Source: Hymenopellis radicata (Eukaryota > Basidiomycota > Agaricomycetes > Agaricales > Physalacriaceae). Taken from it: 64,000 nt of DNA. The translations under genes were made by a program, and so were the position numbers. Of this stretch, positions 46,774 to 57,375 are shown in pieces. The first letter of the stretch is position 1. Each line of letters opens with the position of its first letter. The notes beneath the pieces were generated by a model. That model was not told the DNA's origin, made no database searches, and saw only the letters and a program-made list of their open reading frames with translations. The stretch covers positions 46,929 through 110,928 of the forward strand of contig JADNRX010000172.1 of assembly GCA_015501595.1 (NCBI GenBank). The letters run 5' to 3'.

Positions 46774-47430
46774 CTAGTGTCCGACTGATATGAGGTCCGC
46801 TGGGTCGCTAACGAGTCCGAGAGCAAATCCTAGTGGGGGCGCGATAGTCACATTCGTCACCACGTTGATTTGGAGGCCGTCGTCAACAAGCACACGATGG
46901 AGGCAGGCAGGAATAAGAAGATGAACACGGTCGCCACCGTCAAACTGGAAGCCGTGCATCTCATTCGAGACGGGGCGGACGAGGCTAGCGGGTTGCATTC
47001 CGCTGTACCTCTCAACTTGGAAAGGAAAAGCGGACTCCCTAGTTGGACGACGGTGGGTTTTGGGATGGGATTTTGGAGGAGTCAACATAATCAACGCAAA
47101 CCCAGTTCGGTATGCCAGAGGTGTAGAAGCGGAGCGAGATCCCGTCACGATGTAAGCTATGAAAACCGAGAATTTCGCCTCCGTGTGTTGGGTCTTCCGG
47201 CGGCAACTGGAGGGGAAAAGAGTCAGCGGGAAGGCTCGTGTGGTCCAAAGGAATCGAGGCGTGCGAATACAAAAATCGGCGCCTCCTCCTCCTTGCGGCC
47301 CCGCGATTTTACCATGGCCACGACCGTGCATGCGCGGTCTTGCACGGTAGCACAGCCACAGCCCAAGTCCATCTCTCTCTCTCTCTGTCACACAGTTCGC
47401 AGCAGCGCAGCTGCTCCACATTCTTCCCAC
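46774..47430 (-). other. Open frame of 218 codons, doubtful
   Basis: The minus-strand frame from 47430 to 46774 is open, and its last third ('HGFQFDGGDRVHLLIPACLH', 'RVLVDDGLQINVVTNVTIAP') reads like protein. A second minus frame (47272-47039) is equally protein-like over its middle. No motif, signal or splice structure decides between them. Confidence 0.2.
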
Positions 47431-48839
47431 ACAGGCGCCTTTTCTACACCATTAACTGGATTAACGCCGCCAGCTCAGGATTCGACTCTTCTCTGATGAA
47501 TGACACCTTTGTTTCCAATTTGTTTCGATCTGGATCTGGCGGCGTTCGAATTTATACTGTGAAATCTCCGAGTTCCTGTACTAATAGAGCAGGTTTGATA
47601 CAGGTTGGGATTACAGTCACAGTGGGCAGCGGGCTCGCGATGCGAGCTGCTCAGTGCTCGAATACGGCCAGCTTACAGAACGATAGGGCCACACTTCGGA
47701 TGTAAGCTGGACGACTTGACGCGTTAGGATGGACGATACTGGGGGCGCTGACTACGCTTGTGGCTGCGCATTTCTCGTTTGAATTGCTCGACTTGTATTC
47801 GCCGCCAAAGAATCTTGACACTTAACTGGAGGCCTATACCTGTACCTACGAGCCAAGCCAGTCGGATAACTTCCTCCTTCGTGACGTCGATCTGGATCTT
47901 GCATCGTTCGGCTTCATGGTTGAATTCGAACACGATGCCGGCGAACTTGTGCTAGTACGTTACTTTTGTATCCGTGTTTTCTTGAACTCTCAGCTTCTAG
48001 GGATGGATCACGATACACGGCAGCAATTTGCAGTGACGCTGCCACCGCTACGCTCGCGTGCTGAGCGACTCACTGTTGCGATATAGATGACTAGCACAAA
48101 TATGACGCCTCGCTTCGGATACCCACTCCGAGTCAACGACTGGGAGGCATCATGGTGGACGCTGCTATGCTCAAGTTCGGTCTCGAATACACTTCTGGAT
48201 GTCGTCTCTGTCGATATGACAAACGCGGAACAGAGGATGGAGATTCAATGACGAGGAGTGTAAGGTTTGTCCTTTCAATCCTTCTCGATCCCCTTTGATG
48301 TTGATTAAGTTGTAGCTCATATTCGTGGCGACGATGTCGCCGTCTCGTTTCCCTGCCTCTCGTTGATCTGGAATTATGTTTCCGTGCTGTTTCGAGGGGA
48401 AGGTATCTGTTGAGGCGGTAGAAGGTCTGATAAGTCGAATCCCGTGTCATTAGGAGAATCTTGCCATTGAGTAGAGTTGAACTATGATCTGATTGACGCA
48501 ACGTTCTCAAGCAGGGATCTTCTCCAGATGTATTCGACTATGTTTGTCGGTTGCGCTAGACTGAGCCGATAATCACGATGACATGAGACAAGGGACAGCG
48601 TTAATAGAACGTGAAGGCCTAAACCCCCCGCCATCTCATGGACTCGGACTCGAAAATGCGTAGAATATTCTAGGAAAATGAGTGTGGGGGTAAGTACCTG
48701 AATGAACACATGTATCAACGTACTTCCAACGATAGTAACTAGAACTATCTAATCATACGTAGACACACCGATTCATAGTATAGAGAAGTAAGTAAAATGT
48801 CCAGTGGTAACATAAAAGAGTATTTAGAGATTGTCGTCG
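47431..48839. other. Intergenic with possible gene relics
   Basis: At about 47450-47505 (+) the string 'YTINWINAASSGFDSSLMND' resembles the start of fungal sugar-transporter helix one ('..GFDSSLMNG..'), but no further transporter segment follows. A minus frame at 47933-47724 ('IQIDVTKEEVIRLAWLVGTG') also looks protein-like. Neither can be extended, so both are at best relics. Confidence 0.2.
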
Positions 48840-48958
48840 TCGCTTCTGCGAATGCGATTCAGAGATAAAGGAGAAAACTTTGGTTGCCAGAACCGCGCCA
48901 GCGCATACACCACGGTCCACCACTACCCGCTCTTCGTCAACCGGCCATCTCGAACATC

Positions 48959-50266
48959 TCAAACCTTCCCAGCAGACAGCTTGTGGCCAGAGGCCAGCGC
49001 GCCAGCCTCAGCGCGACCTTCGTCTCCGTCCTGCTCACGTGGCTCTTCTACAATCTCGAGCTCTTGCGCCTGCGCCTCCAGATCGATGTCCGTTGTGGCA
49101 TGTCCGGTGCTCGCGGACGTCGTTTGCATGCTGTGGTCCGGCTCACTGGCAAATTGCAGAGACTCCGTGCTTGAGAGCACATCGCTCTGCATGTGCGGGA
49201 GGGATGGACGTGACCATGAGTCGTTGGGACGCGATTGACCGGCCATAACGCGGGCGATGATGAGGGTCGGCGCGATACCCTGGATGGCAAGTTAGTACAG
49301 TCAATGACTATTGATAAGCACTTACGGTGATGCTGTATGATATTATCATAGGGTAGGGATAGGCAGTCAAGACTATGTCAACAGTGCCATAGAACTGATA
49401 TGCATATGCAATAAGGAGAGCTATGTAGATGATGGCATACATAGCGGCTGATTCAATGAGAATCTCAATGATGCCGCGGTAGGTCTTGAGGCTGGCACCG
49501 AGGCCGCTAACCCGCACAATGCGAAAGAGGATGAGGATGGTACACAAGCTATTTGTTGCCACGGTCATTGAGTAATAGATCAGCGACCAATTTGTTAGAC
49601 TGGTACTAGCGAAGTCGAGATCTTCAACATACAAGACGATAATCATGCAGGCACTGACTAAACACAAAATATCAGAAGGACAAGTTTGTTGGGGGATAGG
49701 ACTCACCTGTCTCAGTGATCACACAAAGGGCGGGTACAGCAATAACTTTTAAATTTCCACCATACAGCACCCAGCAGCGCCAAACCTAATTGAAGCCATC
49801 AGCGGTTCAGGATTACTTGAGCACCAGGGAATGTACACACCAAGATCAGGTCTGCAACGAAGACACTGAGGTTTCGAAGTACGGATAGCAATCGACTTTG
49901 GTATGTCACCAGTAAGGGAATAGTTGAACTCTGTCTCCAACGAATGTCCATGGGCAATGAAGAGCATGTCAACAATTTTCCAGTCCAAACCCAAGATGAC
50001 AGTATTGGCAAACCATAGGAAAGTGATGATGCCAGCAAGCGTAATCCGTTTCCGAATGGGCTGCTGTGCTCTCGACTAGATAAGATGTTGAAATGAGAAG
50101 AGGAAATTGTCTGAAAGGCCACTACTTATATAATATAAGGCAAGGAAAAGATGCTGGTGTGAATGCCGTGGCAGAAGGCCAGGAGAATTATCGGATGTAA
50201 GCTGGTGGACATGAGAGACTGAACGTCGGCTACGGTGTATCCGTAGTCCTCGAAAGTTGGCAACAT
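48959..50266 (-). pseudogene. Seven-helix fungal membrane protein, copy C (frameshifted)
   Basis: The five-exon plan of copies A and B is recognisable, with 'FEDYGYTVADVQSLMSTSLH' at the start, 'GASLKTYRGIIEILIESAAM' in the middle and 'DSWSRPSLPHMQSD' near the end. The first exon has lost one base before 'ALYYI' (near 50133), and the second exon has gained one in the segment for 'ESTQPIRK' (near 50062). Further frame trouble occurs near 49893. Because most residues are still conserved, decay is recent or the errors are technical. The 31-base intron and the promoter block are kept. Confidence 0.7.
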
Positions 50267-50303
50267 GGTGGTTTTTGGTTTGCTGATTGGTGCGGCCGTC
50301 TGT

Positions 50304-50316
50304 GCCTTTATATAAC
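50304..50316 (-). promoter_or_regulatory. TATA box of membrane gene C
   Basis: The minus strand reads TTATATAAAGGC about 40 bases before the ATG at 50266, at the same place as in copies A, B and D. Confidence 0.45.
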
Positions 50317-52039
50317 ACTACGACGAAGCCACGCAAGTAGACGAGGACGAAGGGTTGGCTGATCCTGTGCTGATCTGAGTGAAGCGATGATAAATTACAA
50401 GATCCATACAGCGTAATCATCTTCCGGTGCAATAAATCAGATCAGAATGAGCTTGACCAGGCCTACAAACAAATTCAACAGTGCCGAAGCCGATGCTGAA
50501 AGCGTACCTATGCGACGGGACCGAATGTTGTTGGATACGGCGTTCTCATCCAGATGTAACGGAGAACAAGAAGGACAGCGAAAAGTAGAGAACGGCGGAT
50601 GGTGTACTGGCTGGGCATCCGGGCAACGACCATCTGGATCTGCGGGATGTTCACTGAGATGATTCGAGCAGACGATCGCGACGAGGGCCTATTGCACCTC
50701 ATGTCCTATGTCGCATGAGAATTCTCAGCATATACAACGGGGAAGACGGAACTATGTGACTTGTCCCACATGTTGTCGGGTGGTAAGACGACGCACATCG
50801 TGATCTAACGGAGAAGAAGCGGTCAAAATAGACGAGTCCTTGGAGGGGCGGGGAAGGCCGGACGAGATGATACCAGAAATGTCCCTCAAGGTACATGATC
50901 TTTCCACGGAGCGTGGACGTCGACTATAACAGCTTGGGTACCTGTGACTTTGCTCCGGAACGAAAACGGTACCTAGTCTGCGTGTCGTGTTTGCTATGAT
51001 GTTGGCCGTTGAGAGAAAGCAAACCCGGGGGTCGTCGATCTTTGCTCTCGCTGGCGGCAAGCGTCTTATTCCATCGTGGTTGAATATCGGCCTGTGACTT
51101 CTTTGCCGGAGTGGGAGTGCATCGTGTTCGTGAGTACCGTGATGGTGGCAAGGAGAAAACGCTCAATGCCGCTCAACATATCTTCGCGACAACGACTTCA
51201 TAGATGCAGAGGTGGGTAAGGAAATCAGTTTATTTGAGAAAGTCAAAAACGTAGTGGGTAGGACATGATGGGCGTTCCCTGGATGGACGTCTGCTGCACT
51301 GGCGGAGAAATAAGAAGCACAGCCGGCGAGGCCAAGAGACGCTGGTAAGCCCCCCCCCGCCTCTCCATTCCTCAAGCAATCGAATGTATCGGCGAATGTG
51401 CTGCCAGAAGCGTCGACACATTAATTGGAGATCTGTCAAACGCGTCAAAGATCAAGGTGAAATACGCACTTTTCTCAACAAAGAGCCGAACCAGCGAGGC
51501 CATCCTTCCAGACGCGATTGTGAAGGAGGCCGCGAACATGGTGAAGCTATCAAGTTCAATTCCCAGGCAGCGAGAGGACGACTCAAGCGCACTCACTTTA
51601 GGACGTTGACAGCGGGCGATAATCTGCATCAAACCGCGTCAAAAGTGAGTCCCAAATCGAAGAACATAACGCACTTTCAAAAGGTCTGCTACCCACGCCG
51701 CATCAAGATGTGCCCCGCGATTCCACAAGGAAAAAATTTAGATTCCGTCGATGTTGTAGGGGTCGAATGTGTCTTTTTTTGAAGTCGAGGGGAGGATGTG
51801 CTTGGATGGTGGACGCGGTGGAGTCAATGCCGACGAGTATCCCGCGGTAGCGCACGTCAGAGTGCGAGATTAGGGCGATGGGTTTTCTGGGGAGTGTTTT
51901 GTTAGTCGGGGAATGTGAAAGGTCGATATGGGATGGGATGCAGGAGAGGCCGCGACGAAACGAGGCTCCATGTCGGTTCCCTCTACTGCGCAAAACCGGC
52001 TCTAAACTCATGTCAGTGCGACCCAAAACACGAAGAGAA

Positions 52040-53340
52040 AGTAATCACTCCACGAAGGTCGGCATGTAACACTGGCGGGTCAAGTTCGTGTAGGTATTGG
52101 ATCCCTTGCCCGATGTCAAGGACCTACAGATGATGGGTTAACCAGTTGAAACGGAACATGAAGACACTGCACCGATTGAAAGCGATCATGCTTAAGATTG
52201 GCGTCATGCAAACCCAGCGAACGCCGTGACAAGTGTTACCCGGGTCTGACCTATGTTAAAAAACTGTACATCAACTCAACGCCGGGACCAAAAAAATATT
52301 CTGTACTACAAATCGATTTGAATACACTTTAGGATGTTGCATAGAAAAAATCCTGGTGCTACGACATCGACTGAGTGAGGAGATAGCGAAATGAGCCAAA
52401 TTCCCACTGATCACCGTGAATATGGCTCAAATACACAACGAATGAGGTAGATAAAATATTGGAAGTACTTGTAGGTACATTTTGACACTATTGAAATCAT
52501 GTTCTATGCCTCAAAGATGTATGGGAGGCTGAGGAAACATCTACTAGGCCGTCGACATCATCTGATCAGACATCAAGCGGTCACTGAACACGGCTAAAAA
52601 ATGCTCGAACTGCCTTCCAAGAATGTCCAAGTGATACTGAACACTATTTAACCCTGCATGAGTGCTCCACTGCAGGCTGAATGCACAAGGAAGCTTGGTT
52701 TGTCCTGGCCTTGACGGAAAACAGTCGTTTTGATGCTTGTAAACCTATCTCCGTCCTCAAATCTTCACCGCTTTCTCTGAGAGTTGCTGTCATACTTTAT
52801 ATTAATATTCCAAAGCCGTTTGTTGTACGGATAAGCCGCAAATGCGCTACAACACTTATTATTGAATTCTCACACTTAAGTTCTACGAAAATGTCACGCG
52901 TGACGGGGTTCGATGAGTTTGCAAGACGCCAATCTTAGGTTGTACCCTAAGGAAGTCCAGGATATTGCCATTTGACATCCATGGTGATATGAGATAGAAA
53001 CTTTGCTCTAGTGCATTGGTGCAGACGCCGAGTAAAGGAAGAACATGACGATGTCGTAGCTGCCTCCATAAAGCGCTTCGTCACAGAACGCCTTGATAAT
53101 CAGTTAGGGAAAAGTTGATCTCAACGCGTTGCCGACGCACCTTCAGAGTATCATCTCTGCCATGACCGCATGTGAAGACGCGTAACGCCTTCAGACAGAC
53201 ATCCGTTCCAGTGCTGTTCCGCGTCCCTTTCCATATATCCTATGGACTGTAAGCAGCCTGCTCCTTTTCTGCATGTCAGCTCAGCTTACTGCGAAACCGC
53301 CCCCGGAGACAGGCCTATTTCCCGTTCGTAGAACGTCTCT
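52040..53340 (-). pseudogene. Protein kinase (TKL-like) fragment captured inside repeat unit C
   Basis: On the minus strand the segments 'RPVSGGGFADIWKG' (Gly-rich loop), 'DVCLKALRVFTCGHGRDDTL' (beta-3 Lys), 'LWRQLRHRHVLPLLGVCTNA', 'QSFYLISPWMSNGNILDFLR', 'VLDIGQGIQYLHELDPPVLH' and 'ADLRG' follow in order, split by short GT..AG introns. These are kinase subdomains I to VIb of the type common in mushroom TKL kinases ('YLHxLDPPVxHxDLRG'). The fragment stops at the catalytic loop; subdomains VII-XI are missing and repeat sequence follows on both sides. At least one base is lost near 53070. A 741-bp element interrupts the exon after 'FLRVQPK'. Introns are retained, so the copy came from DNA, not mRNA. 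Confidence 0.7.
52195..52935. mobile_element. 741-bp inverted-repeat element with TA duplication, inside the kinase fragment
   Basis: The ends AGATTGGCGTC(A/T)TGCAAAC are inverted repeats, and TA flanks both sides (52193-52194, 52936-52937). Deleting the element and one TA restores a continuous kinase reading frame ('FLRVQPKHDRFQSV' on the minus strand), which confirms the boundaries. The interior is AT-rich with no transposase. The TA duplication indicates the Tc1/mariner group. The ends differ from those of the 255-bp MITE at 11350, so two families are present. Confidence 0.8.
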
Positions 53341-53733
53341 ACAGAGAAACGAAAGACAGAAACTCACCCAATGAAACTGAGCGCCATTTTTTCGTTCTTC
53401 TGTCCAATACGCGTTGCCCTCTCTCGCTGGTTGGAATCCTCCCTGATGCGCGTCACTGAGCACGGTCCTGGTTTCAATACGAGTAGTGTCGAATAAACGC
53501 GAGAAAATATCTGCAGTCCGTGATGCAGGAAAATTGGTCATATCGAGGCACCCGTGATGGCCTCTGGTGCTATTTTTGAACCGAGGCAGATCCAAATTCG
53601 GATGCCAAACCTACCGAGGCAGATTTATTTTGGGAGCACCGCCTCCTCGTTCCACCCCATCCAGCCATCTTATTACCTCCGTCGCTTGGTGATGCATTCT
53701 CACAAGTGACGCGACACATCATGGAGGTCAATC

Positions 53734-54786
53734 ATGGCTGAGATCACCGGATCCGCCGTGGCATTACAACTTGCATTCTTACCACCACCACGTCGTCGCC
53801 GCCGCCGCCGCCCTCGGATGTGTTTCGATGCAGCGACTCACGACTATGCTATCGCGGACCGGACTCTTCGCTCTCCCATCTTGGACTGCCTACCTGTAAG
53901 TCTTGGTCTTACTTAATGCTCGTCAACATTGTTAGATCTGAATGTCAACTGCTCTGTCTCGACTCTCCGAGGTCAACTATGGGTTCGTCATTGTCGTTCT
54001 GTTAACTGTGGTCCTGTCTTTCCTTTTACGAGACATTGCCTCGGACCCTCAAGGCTTCGCCGCTGGATGGGGCTGGTTCTCGTTATGGTATGTTTATCAT
54101 TTGTGAATGTCCATCTCTGATGTGAATGAAGCTTTTCTTCATTCTCAGGTTCTGGTCCACGTAGACGGCTCGTTGCTACTGCGTTCGTCGTCAATTGATT
54201 GTCGAGTCACGAACACTTTGAGTTGGATTCTCTTTCCGGCATGCAATACTCTTCTCATTACTGACTTTCTTCATTTACAAATGCATCCGGCAAGTCGTGT
54301 CCTTGAGCTGATGCCGACCAGGATTACGCCCTTATCGAGGCCCGAATGCGGGTAAGTCTTTTCGTTCATCTTTAGTATGTGTAGACCATCTCCTTCCGTC
54401 CCGTCGTCAGTCCCTCTGTCGCTGGATCGACGTTCAATAACCAAGTATCCATACAGAGCGAAGGCATCAAGTCCTTCGTTGCGCTCGCCGTCACTTCGTG
54501 CGTCCTATCCCAGACCATCATCCACGTCTCGCCCTCTGAATTCTGTATAGGAATCTGCCTGCTGCGATATCGCCGTGTGGATGTGTCGCCAGGTGATACG
54601 TGAATTCTGCGCCCTGGACATGCCAATCCTTTTGGTTCCGGGCGATTACCCCAAGCCAGCAGACGACAAGGAAGCGGGAAAACCTGGGATGACAGAAGGT
54701 GGCGTTCAAGAAACGACTCTACGCGAATTGTTGCCGGATAGTTTCAGGCCCGAGCATTTGGAGCTCCCTTGTAAAGAATCAAGTTA
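53734..54786 (+). other. Possible multi-exon gene inside the 3.44-kb element, unknown
   Basis: Segments that look coding are 'MSTALSRLSEVNYGFVIVVL' continuing 'LTVVLSFLLRDIASD' (about 53940-54060, one membrane helix), 'SEGIKSFVALAVTSCVLSQT' (about 54455-54515) and 'LDMPILLVPGDYPKPADDKE' to a stop at 54786. GTAAGT and GTATGT donors lie between some of them, but the frames do not all join. No family was recognised. It may be captured host sequence. Confidence 0.25.
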
Positions 54787-56322
54787 ATTGCAATTGTACA
54801 TACTCAATGTATCAGTAGCCTGTCAATAAGCATCCTTCAATTGCCTGAAGCTCTCAAGTGAACTAGAAGTGACACTGTTTGATTTCTGTCGTAACATACT
54901 AACAATGACAATAGGCCTAATAGTCGCGAGAAGTCGGAGGAACGACAGTGTTGGCGCCGTCGCCGTAAGAGATCGCATTCCCAGTCGCATCTTCAGCGCG
55001 CGCAACAAGCTCCTCAACGTCGCACCCACAGACGACAATCCTTGGAAGACCACTCTCCTCTCTTCGCGCGACAATCCACCACAAGCCGCACTCTCCTCCT
55101 CACAAACCCTTCCCAAGTTTCCAACTGCCCATCCTACCTCCTCAGAGTGTACGCTGTGGGGGTGACTGTCATTGTTACCACAAGAACGCGTCGAGCCATC
55201 TTCAATGGTTGGACGGCGGCGGTCAAACTGTACAGATGACAAGAGGCCAAATGACGCGAATTGTCGAAGACCCGACGACAGCGCCAAAAGTAGTACTGCA
55301 CTAGGTCGCCCACAAGATGGGCAGGGTAGAATGTGGTCGACGTTGGTGGAGGGATCGTAGGTGCAGGATAAGCATCGAGTCAAAAGCTGTCAACGGCGTT
55401 CAGTACGAAAATACAGACAATGATACAAGGATAAGATCTTACAGGAGTAGCAGTATGACGGTGGACAACGTACGGCAAGTAGCAGATGTGTTGATGAGCC
55501 ATGGACGTGGGATGGAAAATGTTGGATGAGGCAGCGATGATGAGGAACAGGAGGCATGGCGATGGCGACGGCGACAAGGTTAGATGTGTATGTGGTGACG
55601 ACTCCAATGCACCAAAGCTGGGCAGATCCGTGGGTGATGTCTTGAAGTGCTGGAATCGATGAGTGGGAGTGCGGTCGGTAGCCAGCAGTTCGGCGGGCCA
55701 GACATCGTAGAAGACGAGAGAAAGAGCCGCGGGAAGATTTCGACGAATCGAAATCTTCCCGCGACGAGCACGCAGAGGACGCAGTCGCGTTGAGTGAGAG
55801 TCGAGAGTAAACGCGTCTTTATTTGACGCTGTTTGTCCAGCAGATCGGAGTCGGCTTGATTTTGGCCCATGCCAAATTCGAGACGACCGATTCGATCAGA
55901 GCTCATCACTCTTCTTCCTCCCACTTCCACAGTTTTTTTCTTTCCTCCGTCTCCCGGATCGCCTCCCTACGACTTGAATGTTGTTGATATTCCCGAACGC
56001 GTAAGCCGTCAATTCGACGACGCAGCCAGTGTAAGCCCCTACAGAAATGGGGCATCCGAGCTTGCTGAGCGACGGCGTAAACCCTCCAATGAGGTTGCCA
56101 GCATGTATATGAACACGCCGCTGAGCTACGCAATGACGGACGCCGGAGATGGCGCAGAAGCGGGTTGGATTGGGCAGGAGATTTTGCGCGAAGACACGCC
56201 GCAGACGCGACTTCCTGCGTGCAGAGGGATGAGCATGGGATGAGCGCTGACTTGCGTGCCGGTCAATTCGGTATGTCTCGCTTTGCTTGAAGTCAACAGC
56301 TTATTTTTTCTTTGTGTACTAG
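54787..56322. other. Rest of the 3.44-kb element between gene fragments
   Basis: Apart from the minus frame above, a plus frame (55869-56243, containing 'NVVDIPERVSRQFDDAASVS') is open but unrecognised. An 18-base inverted repeat AAATCTTCCCGCG...CGAAATCTTCC-like around 55733-55762 can form a hairpin. Nothing else is supported. Confidence 0.25.
54823..55383 (-). other. Open frame of 186 codons with a Cys-x-x-Cys pair
   Basis: The minus frame starts 'MTRCLSCTYDP' and has 'HILPCPSCGRPS' soon after, giving a C-x2-C...C-x2-C arrangement that could hold zinc. The remainder is Leu/Ser/Arg-rich without further motif. It lies inside the 3.44-kb element. Other frames over the same bases are also open, so coding is uncertain. 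Confidence 0.25.
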
Positions 56323-56502
56323 GCCAAGATCCAACTGATCAGCAACGCTTGATCTTGTTGCTCGAAGACGGTCGCACGCTCTCCAACTACAATCACCCTT
56401 CATCTCGTCCTTCGTCTGCACAGTGATATGCAGATCTTCATCAAGACATTGACCGGCAAGACCATCACGCTGGAGGATGAGTCCTCCGATACTATCGAGT
56501 AG
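56323..56502 (+). pseudogene. Polyubiquitin gene remnant
   Basis: After an AG acceptor at 56322 the frame reads Ala-Lys-Ile-Gln, then (after a gap) 'DQQRLIL', '[11 protein letters not shown]' and, past a change of frame, 'TLHLVLRL'. '[20 protein letters not shown]' then 'DTIE' and a stop follow in frame with it. This is the junction of two ubiquitin repeats. Compared with ubiquitin, the segments between Gln and Asp-Gln-Gln and between Ile and Leu-Glu-Asp-Gly are deleted, and the Arg-Gly-Gly end is replaced by His-Ser-Asp. It cannot make ubiquitin. It lies inside the 3.44-kb element. Confidence 0.75.
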
Positions 56503-57217
56503 CGTGGCCCTCTCTGTCTCAGATTTACTTCACCCCCCATCTCGCACCGATTTCGTCGCTGGTATGCGAATTGCTCCTTTGAGCATTTCGCGCCGCGAGG
56601 ATATCTCAACCGATGTTCCACCAAGCACCGTGCTCCCCTCGGGGTCTCTTAGAGGCTGCACGCGTGTATATCCCATGAGTAGATACAGACAATATGTACA
56701 TGCTGATAAATCTTGAACTGGACGCGTCTGTGTACCACAATTTCCCGCGCCTGCGCTCACCAGGCAGCGCGAGTTTTTGAGGGACTTAAAGAAAAAGAAA
56801 AAAAAAAATAGGGGGGAATCGAACTCTCGCTCACTCGGGCGAGAATCGAGATTCCGAGTCACGTGCCTCAAATTGGTCGCTTCGGTGAAAATCGGTCTTG
56901 AAATCGGTCGCTCGGGAAAAATTGGTGAAATCGGTCGTGTGGCTGTGCTGCCTCGACATGACGATGGTCCCGTGATGCAAGAGTCCAACGGCGCACGTGT
57001 GCCCTCCAAGCCAATGTAAACTCCGCCCCGGCACAGCCACATGCGCTTGGTTTCCAAGTTCTCTAAGTCTTCTTCGTTGCTTAGCTCTCCCTCACCATAT
57101 CACCATACTGCCTTTGTAGTTCAGTTAAGAACTACTGTCAATGGTGGTCCACTTTGACGCTCATAGCTATTTCAACGACAAGTCCACATGCCCGTGGGAC
57201 GCCACACAGTTATATTT

Positions 57218-57300
57218 TTGGATTATACGGCGCCATAGCCAAGTGGTTACGGCGGCAGATTGCAATGATAACTGCATCTAGGTTGAACTTCAACCTATCA
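57218..57300 (+). other. tRNA-like segment in the repeat (A-box match), doubtful
   Basis: The sequence GGCGCCATAGCCAAGTGG resembles the acceptor and D-arm start of a tRNA, and TAGCCAAGTGG fits a polymerase III A box. Further on, AGGTTGAACTTCAACCT can form a five-pair stem with a seven-base loop where a T arm would be, but the loop is not the usual TTCGAAT and the acceptor stem does not close. Related sequence in unit A (near 16425) is less tRNA-like. It may be a SINE-like relic. Confidence 0.2.
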
Positions 57301-57375
57301 GACCTTCACAGTGTCAATACAACAACCAAATTTAAGATTACGTCGACGATGAGGCCCTCGACGGCGACGACTGCG

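Larger units (their letters stand above)
53528..56969. mobile_element. 3.44-kb inverted-repeat element with 10-bp target duplication, carrying gene fragments
   Basis: CCGTGATGCA at 53518-53527 and 56970-56979 flanks this insertion in repeat unit C; units A and D are contiguous here. Both ends carry GTCAT(A/G)TCGAGGCA within the first 25 bases, in inverted orientation, so short terminal inverted repeats are present. Subterminal motifs recur: CCGAGGCAGAT twice on the left, and AAATCGGTC or a close variant several times on the right. Inside are open frames, a polyubiquitin remnant and a hairpin, but no transposase was recognised. A 10-bp duplication with captured gene pieces suggests a Pack-MULE-like element; that label is inference. 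Confidence 0.65.
48840..57270 (-). repeat. Repeat unit C, split by two large insertions
   Basis: On the minus strand the parts 57260-56970, 53527-53352 and 52010-48840 match contiguous sequence in units A and D. The gaps are two insertions: 53528-56969 (3442 bp, flanked by CCGTGATGCA) and about 52011-53351 (kinase fragment). The unit ends with membrane gene C. At about 51770-51800 it shows the empty site for the hAT-like MITE of unit A. Confidence 0.75.

Noticed and set aside
52011..53351. Helitron explanation for the kinase insertion.
   Set aside because: The ends do not show the TC start with a CTRR end and preceding hairpin in either orientation; kept only as an open possibility in the findings.
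56808..56860. B-box-like AGTTCGATTCC on the minus strand suggesting a tRNA gene.
   Set aside because: No A box, no acceptor stem and the T-stem does not pair; the region is better described as a hairpin near the end of the 3.44-kb element.
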